Of a stretch of 9,771 bases of DNA, positions 5,781 to 9,771 are shown in pieces. Below the pieces are notes generated by a model. It saw only the letters and a program-made list of their open reading frames with translations. It ran no database searches and was not told the DNA's origin. This DNA comes from Streptosporangiaceae bacterium (GTDB lineage: Bacteria > Actinomycetota > Actinomycetes > Streptosporangiales > Streptosporangiaceae): contig JASIGS010000501.1 of NCBI GenBank assembly GCA_030052355.1, forward strand, positions 1 to 9,771, read 5' to 3'. Numbering within the stretch: the stretch's first letter is position 1; every line of letters begins with the position of its first letter. The translations under genes and the position numbers were made by a program.

Positions 5781-7331
5781 ATGCGCCGCATGGTCTTATT
5801 TTGTTCGGTTTTTGCGATTGGTGCGCTGACCGCGGGCGCGCTGAGCGATGCCTCGGCAGCGACAGCCACACCGGCGACGGTGCGGCTGACCGGGCTGAAT
5901 CGGGCCGGCAAGGTGGTGGACGTCACTCAGGCTGAGCTCATGGAGCAGCAGCCACAGCAAGGCTTCCCCATCCTCTACCAGGGCTCCCCGGTGCGGGTGG
6001 ATCCGGGCACGTACATCATCGCGGCCGAGGTGCCGACGTATGCCGCCGGCGACAAGGTGATCAGCGAGACCCTGGTGTTCCGCAAGATCTCGATTCATGG
6101 CGGCACCACGATCAGGTTCGATGCTGCCCACGGCGAGCAGCTGACCGTCGCCCTCTCCGGAGCCACGGCGAGCAACGAGTTCCTTGAGGCCGGGGTGTGC
6201 CTGGCCATCTCCCCCAGCGACGAAGTCGGGGAGGCGGCGGCTGGCGGCGCCGGGGTTGCGGTATACGCAGTGCCGGTCAAGTCCGGCAACATCAGCTTCG
6301 GCTACCTCAGCATCCTGCAGTCGCAGGCCGGCGCCACCTATTACCTGACCGGATCGGCGCGCAACGAGATACCGTCCAGGTTGGCCTACCGGCAGAACGC
6401 GGCGGGCCTGGCGAAGCTGACGATGATGCTGCGTGGCGGCGCCTTCAGCACCGCCGACATGGACTGGGCGATCCAGACCGGTACCAGCACCTCGCTGTGC
6501 AGCAGCGGCCAGGACACGCAGGCCACTGCACCGCAGAGCTGGGTGAACTACCTGACCCCCGGAACCTGGACCACGAGCGCTCTGGAGCGCGACGCCTACG
6601 CCTTCTACGCCACCCGCGACTACCGGGCAGGCCACGCGTACACCGATGCCTTCGGCGCCGCCGTCGTCGGGCCGGTGGACGACTTTCCGGGCTTCACTGC
6701 CTCCGACGACCAGTTCTCGTGGAGTCCGCTGCTTGGGTCTGCGGGACTCGATGGCAGCAGCATCTGCTGCGATCGGTTCAACGGCACGCTCAAGGCTGGC
6801 AGCGACGTGATCAAGAGGGTAACGAACGGGTCCTCCCTCAACGCGACGTTGCATCAGGATGGCTGGTACACCCTGACCGCCGCGGTGACTCGTACGTTGC
6901 CTGCCTATACCCCAGCTGACCTGCTCTCACGGCAGCTAGCGGTCAGCTACAGGTTCCACATACCGCCGAGCCCGCCGGGCAACGGGTCGGAGGAGTACCT
7001 GCCGCTCACCGATGCTGAATACCAGGCACTTGGGCTCAACCTGGAGAATCGGGCGCCAGCGGGCGGCACCACGAAGCTCGTGATCAGTGTGAGCCGTCCC
7101 GGCGACGCGGGCGTAGCGACGCCCGTGTACCGGCTCAAGTCGGTCACCGTCTACGCGTCCATCAACAACGGGACGACCTGGCAGCGGCTTGCGCTGAAGG
7201 CCGTTGACGGCAGCTGGCTGGCGACGGTGCACGACCCGTCGAGTGGCTACGTCGCCATCAGGTCGGTCGTGACGGACGTGCACGGCGACAGAACCGAGCA
7301 GACCGTCTACCGGGCCTACGCGGTGAGCTGA
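5781..7331 (+). CDS. Secreted beta-rich protein resembling a subtilase C-terminal region
   Basis: The protein has 516 residues. Residues 1-26 are a signal peptide (MRRM, hydrophobic core 5-20, cleavage likely after ASA at 26). Residues about 33-128 (VRLTGLNRAGKVV, PVRVDPGTYIIAAEVPTY, ETLVFRKISIHGGTTIRFDA) look like a beta-sandwich. Residues about 445-516 (YRLKSVTVYASINNGTTW, GYVAIRSVVTDVHG, TEQTVYRAY) look like the end domain I associate with large exported S8 (subtilisin-like) peptidases of actinomycetes. No Asp/His/Ser catalytic segments of S8 enzymes are visible, so I read this as a stand-alone version of the non-catalytic part. The mature chain has four cysteines (140, 240, 329, 330), the last two adjacent in SSICCDRF. 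There is no membrane anchor or LPXTG, so it is probably released. Codon 6 is TTA. It converges on the 134-residue gene with a 2-base gap and a shared terminator. Function unknown; the S8 resemblance is from memory, not a search. Confidence 0.8.
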   Translation: MRRMVLFCSVFAIGALTAGALSDASAATATPATVRLTGLNRAGKVVDVTQAELMEQQPQQGFPILYQGSPVRVDPGTYIIAAEVPTYAAGDKVISETLVFRKISIHGGTTIRFDAAHGEQLTVALSGATASNEFLEAGVCLAISPSDEVGEAAAGGAGVAVYAVPVKSGNISFGYLSILQSQAGATYYLTGSARNEIPSRLAYRQNAAGLAKLTMMLRGGAFSTADMDWAIQTGTSTSLCSSGQDTQATAPQSWVNYLTPGTWTTSALERDAYAFYATRDYRAGHAYTDAFGAAVVGPVDDFPGFTASDDQFSWSPLLGSAGLDGSSICCDRFNGTLKAGSDVIKRVTNGSSLNATLHQDGWYTLTAAVTRTLPAYTPADLLSRQLAVSYRFHIPPSPPGNGSEEYLPLTDAEYQALGLNLENRAPAGGTTKLVISVSRPGDAGVATPVYRLKSVTVYASINNGTTWQRLALKAVDGSWLATVHDPSSGYVAIRSVVTDVHGDRTEQTVYRAYAVS

Positions 7332-7349
7332 GGTCACCGCGCCGGTTTT
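7319..7349 (+). terminator. Hairpin terminator between two convergent stop codons
   Basis: CGCGGTGA (7319-7326) pairs perfectly with TCACCGCG (7334-7341), eight base pairs, around the 7-base loop GCTGAGG. TTTT follows at 7346-7349 on the plus strand. The loop contains the TGA of the rightward gene (7329-7331), and the right arm begins with the stop of the leftward gene (7334-7336). The last codons of both genes therefore form the stem. The T run supports termination of the rightward transcript; no equivalent run serves the leftward one. Confidence 0.6.
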
Positions 7350-7738
7350 GGCAGCTCGTCGACGGTTTCCGTGCGACCGTCGTGGATGAAACCCCACAGG
7401 CCGAACTCGTTGGCCAGCCGCCGGTGAGCCGACCCGGCGTAGGCGACGAAGACCGCCTCCCCCGGCTTGGTCCGGCCCACCGCACAGACGAAGCCGTCCG
7501 GACGCCAGCTGTTAAATCGCTCGATGGCGTCGAGTGGCCCGTAACCGGAGCTCGCCAACTCCGCCCATTCGCTGTCGTGGCGCCAGTACTCCACCTCGAC
7601 CTCGGCTCCGTCGCCGTTGCCGTCGACCAGGACCAGGGCCCGGTCACCGCTCTGCTCGACGAGCAGAACCCTGGCGAACGCCGGGTGCCAGCCGCCGCGG
7701 GCGAGCACGACCGGCGGTGAAAGAGGCCCGGGATCCAT
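7334..7738 (-). CDS. Hypothetical protein, 134 residues
   Basis: I do not recognise this protein. The start at 7738 is supported by GGGGGAG about five bases upstream on the minus strand, and by a promoter-like pair 32-59 bases upstream. The chain is mostly predicted beta strand with short turns: FARVLLVEQS.DRALVLVDG, an acidic stretch GDGAEVEVEYW, then DGFVCAVGRT, EAVFVAYAG and EFGLWGFIHDG, ending KPAR. It carries one cysteine (85), no signal peptide and no membrane segment, so it is probably a small cytoplasmic beta-rich protein. The longer open frame that extends leftward-transcribed sequence back to 8635 is the shadow of the helicase gene on the other strand. It is divergent from the helicase gene and convergent with the secreted protein at 5781, so it is probably a single-gene transcript. 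Confidence 0.75.
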   Translation of the reverse strand: MDPGPLSPPVVLARGGWHPAFARVLLVEQSGDRALVLVDGNGDGAEVEVEYWRHDSEWAELASSGYGPLDAIERFNSWRPDGFVCAVGRTKPGEAVFVAYAGSAHRRLANEFGLWGFIHDGRTETVDELPKPAR

Positions 7739-7769
7739 GCCACTCCCCCAGCTCGCGGTGTGGCCTTCG

Positions 7770-7797
7770 ACGCTAGCACCGCCGACGACGGCGCCAA
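7770..7797 (-). promoter_or_regulatory. Candidate promoter of the 134-residue gene
   Basis: Read on the minus strand, TTGGCG (7797-7792) and TAGCGT (7775-7770) are separated by 16 bases. They resemble the TTG- and TA...T-type -35 and -10 boxes of actinobacterial housekeeping promoters. A transcript starting near 7763 would have a leader of about 25 bases containing the strong GGGGGAG ribosome site. The match is by eye. Confidence 0.4.
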
Positions 7798-7826
7798 CTG
7801 TCGCAGGCACCAGGCAGGATGGAGGC

Positions 7827-9771
7827 ATGGCTCCCATCGAGACCGGGTTCGGCGAGGCGACGAGGGCATGGTTCCAGTCGGCATTCGCCGAGCCGACCGC
7901 TGCCCAGGCGGAGGCGTGGGGCGCCATCGGCAAGGGTGAGCACACGCTGGTCATCGCGCCGACCGGCTCGGGCAAGACGCTCGCGGCGTTCTTGTGGGCC
8001 ATCGACAAGCTCGCCAGCGACCCGGTCCCGGCCGACCCGAGGCGCCGCTGCCGGGTCCTGTACGTCTCACCGCTCAAGGCGCTCGCGGTGGACGTCGAGC
8101 GCAACCTGCGCTCCCCGCTGGCCGGCGTCACACACGCGGCACGGCGGCTCGGCCTGCCCGAGCCTGACATCACCGTCGCGGTGCGGACCGGCGACACGGC
8201 TGCCGACGAGCGCCGCAGGCTGGCCAGCAAGCCGCCCGACATCCTGATCACCACGCCCGAGTCGCTGTTCCTGATGCTGACCTCACAGGCCCGTGAGGGG
8301 CTGCGAGGCGTCGAGACCGTGATCGTCGACGAGGTGCACGCGCTCGCCGGCGGCAAGCGCGGCGCGCACCTGGCGCTGTCGCTGGAACGGCTGGACGCGC
8401 TGCGCATGTCGAAGGGCCCGCCGCCGCAGCCAACCAGGCGGTCGCGCGGGGCGGCCGAGGTCCGTGACCCGGAGCCGCCCGCCAGCCGGCCAGCGCAGCG
8501 GATCGGGCTGTCGGCGACCGTGCGGCCGCCCGAGGAGGTCGCCGCGTTCCTCGGCGGCGCGCTGCCGGTAAAGATCGTGGCACCGCCGAGCGAGAAACGG
8601 CTCGATCTCAAGATCGTCGTGCCGGTCGAGGACATGGGCGACCTGCAGGCGTCGGTCAGCGATCCTGAGCTCGTCCGCGGGTCGCCGTCGGGGCGGCCGG
8701 CCGGCCGCAGGCCGGCCGGCCCGGCCGATCCGTCCTATTCCGGCAGCGCGGGGACCGACCCCGTACGGCAGCACTCGATCTGGCCGCATGTCGAGGAACG
8801 CGTGCTCGCCGAGATCCAGGCGCACCGCTCCACGATCGTGTTCGCGAACTCGCGCCGGCTGGCCGAGCGGCTCTGCGCACGGCTGAACGACCTCGCCGCT
8901 GAGCAGGCTTCCGCCGACCCCGACGACAGCGTGGAAGCGGGGTCCGCGGCGGGATACGGCTCGTTCCCGGAAAGGCGCAGCGGCCCGCCAGCCCAGCTCA
9001 TGGGGGAAGCCGGAGCCGCCGGCGGCGCTCCCAGCGTGGTCGCCCGCGCGCATCACGGCTCGGTGTCCCGGCAGGAGCGCAAGGAGATAGAGGACTCGCT
9101 CAAGGCCGGGACGCTGCCCGCGGTGGTCGCGACGTCCAGCCTGGAGCTCGGCATCGACATGGGCGCGGTCGACCTGGTGATTCAGGTGGAGTCGCCGCCG
9201 TCGGTAGCCAACGGGCTGCAGCGCACCGGCCGCGCCGGACACCACGTCGGCGACGAGTCGCGCGGCATCTTCTTCCCCAAGTACCAGGGCGACCTCGTGC
9301 AGTCGACCGTCGTGACCCAGCGGATGCGGGCGGGGCAGATCGAGGAGCTGCGCATGCCGCGCAACCCGCTTGACGTGCTCGCCCAGCAGGTCGTCGCGAT
9401 GACGGCGATGGACGACTGGGACGTCGGCGAGCTGGAGCAGGTCGTGCGGCGCGCGGCGCCGTTCAGCGGGCTGACCAGGCCGGTGCTCGACGCGGTGCTT
9501 GACATGCTGGCCGGCCGGTATCCGAGCGAGGATTTCGCGGGCCTGCGGGCCCGGCTGGTGTGGGACCGCGCCGCCGGAAAGCTCATCGGCCGAGCCGGCA
9601 GCCAGCGGCTGGCGGTATCCAACGGCGGGACCATCCCCGACCGGGGGCTGTTCGGCGTGTTCCTCGCGAGCGGCCGCGCAGGCTCCGGAGGAGGCGTGAC
9701 CTCGGGGGATGGGCGGCGCTCGCGCCGCGTCGGCGAGCTAGACGAGGAAATGGTCTACGAGTCTCGGGTCG
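7827..9771 (+). CDS. lhr: Lhr-family ATP-dependent helicase, N-terminal 648 residues (cut by window edge)
   Basis: The frame is open from ATG 7827 to the right edge. AGGCAGG (7812-7818) is a fitting ribosome site; GGAGG also lies one base before the start. Superfamily 2 helicase motifs occur in order: a Q-like PTAAQ at 23-27, Walker A APTGSGKT at 44-51, TPES at 143-146, DEVH at 168-171, SAT at 229-231, STIVFANSRRLAERL at 335-349, HHGSVS at 409-414, TSSLELGIDMG at 436-446 and QRTGRAGH at 465-472. ARAHHGSVSR and the QVESPPSVANGLQRTGRAGHH region are characteristic of Lhr. Lhr proteins are ATP-driven 3'-5' single-strand DNA translocases linked to DNA repair, usually about 1,500 residues in actinobacteria, so well over half is missing here. 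The winged-helix region starts after about residue 520. Pro/Arg/Gly-rich insertions occur at 195-223, about 275-318, 361-404 and about 615-635, all between core elements. No inactivating change was seen. Confidence 0.95.
   Translation, partial: MAPIETGFGEATRAWFQSAFAEPTAAQAEAWGAIGKGEHTLVIAPTGSGKTLAAFLWAIDKLASDPVPADPRRRCRVLYVSPLKALAVDVERNLRSPLAGVTHAARRLGLPEPDITVAVRTGDTAADERRRLASKPPDILITTPESLFLMLTSQAREGLRGVETVIVDEVHALAGGKRGAHLALSLERLDALRMSKGPPPQPTRRSRGAAEVRDPEPPASRPAQRIGLSATVRPPEEVAAFLGGALPVKIVAPPSEKRLDLKIVVPVEDMGDLQASVSDPELVRGSPSGRPAGRRPAGPADPSYSGSAGTDPVRQHSIWPHVEERVLAEIQAHRSTIVFANSRRLAERLCARLNDLAAEQASADPDDSVEAGSAAGYGSFPERRSGPPAQLMGEAGAAGGAPSVVARAHHGSVSRQERKEIEDSLKAGTLPAVVATSSLELGIDMGAVDLVIQVESPPSVANGLQRTGRAGHHVGDESRGIFFPKYQGDLVQSTVVTQRMRAGQIEELRMPRNPLDVLAQQVVAMTAMDDWDVGELEQVVRRAAPFSGLTRPVLDAVLDMLAGRYPSEDFAGLRARLVWDRAAGKLIGRAGSQRLAVSNGGTIPDRGLFGVFLASGRAGSGGGVTSGDGRRSRRVGELDEEMVYESRV
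8695..8721 (+). repeat. Perfect all-GC inverted repeat inside the helicase gene
   Basis: GGCCGGCCGGCC occurs at 8695-8706 and again at 8710-8721, separated by GCA. Each copy is its own reverse complement, so the two can form a 12-pair all-GC hairpin with a 3-base loop. The segment encodes about residues 290-298 in the Pro/Gly/Arg-rich insertion of the helicase. Confidence 0.85.

Noticed and set aside
6190..6215. GVCLA in the 516-residue secreted protein, recalling the G(I/V)CV strand of the repeat protein
   Set aside because: The flanking residues lack the NGTY, GL..G.Y and GC elements of the repeats, so a five-residue match is likely chance.
5796..6854. Minus-strand open frame (352 codons) opposite the 516-residue secreted protein
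   Set aside because: No motif or plausible composition; it is a shadow of the real gene in GC-rich sequence.
3636..7841. The SRPBCC protein and the helicase both begin MAPIE
   Set aside because: The similarity stops after five residues and the proteins are unrelated.
7739..8635. Upstream extension of the 134-residue minus-strand gene
   Set aside because: The extension is antisense to the helicase start and Walker A region, while the start at 7738 has a strong ribosome site.
8283..9245. Minus-strand open frame (320 codons) opposite the helicase
   Set aside because: It lies antisense to conserved helicase motifs, and its translation is Arg/Ala/Gly/His-rich noise.
1..9771. Search by eye for CRISPR arrays, tRNA genes, insertion-sequence ends, transposases and phage genes
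   Set aside because: None was found. The only repeats are the protein repeats, the inverted repeats listed and the SRPBCC paralogues.

Overview
The window is high-GC DNA with actinobacterial character. Third codon positions are G/C-saturated, the two extracellular proteins have long Ala-rich signal peptides, and it holds an Lhr-type helicase and an SRPBCC gene of a kind common in Actinomycetota. I cannot assign a genus. No tRNA, rRNA, CRISPR array, insertion sequence or phage gene was seen.

Layout from left to right: (1) the last 60 codons of an SRPBCC (START-like) protein, followed by two abutting hairpins; (2) a 1,076-residue secreted protein made of ten Ig-like/carboxypeptidase-regulatory-like repeats, each with exactly two cysteines; (3) a complete SRPBCC gene, a close paralogue of the truncated gene at the left edge, so the pair brackets the repeat protein; (4) on the minus strand, overlapping gene 3 tail to tail through a shared CTAG, a 300-residue membrane protein built from three copies of a helix / WTGF-type / LWDWL-helix unit; (5) divergent from it, a small protein with a four-cysteine zinc-ribbon-like N-terminus and a C-terminal helix-turn-helix; (6) a 516-residue secreted beta-rich protein whose end resembles the non-catalytic tail of large actinobacterial subtilases; (7) a convergent 134-residue protein of unknown function, with a hairpin terminator placed exactly between the two stop codons; (8) divergent from that, the first 648 residues of an Lhr-family ATP-dependent helicase that runs off the right edge.

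The genes do not form one long operon: strands alternate and most junctions are convergent or divergent. Functionally there is a cell-surface/secreted theme in the left two thirds (two exported proteins and one membrane protein) and a DNA-repair gene on the right. The most interesting observations are the 20-cysteine repeat array, the threefold membrane repeat, and the fact that the only in-frame TTA (Leu) codons I could find lie in the signal peptides of the two exported proteins, which could indicate shared translational (bldA-type) control. I see no convincing evidence that the window encodes a single new multi-gene system.
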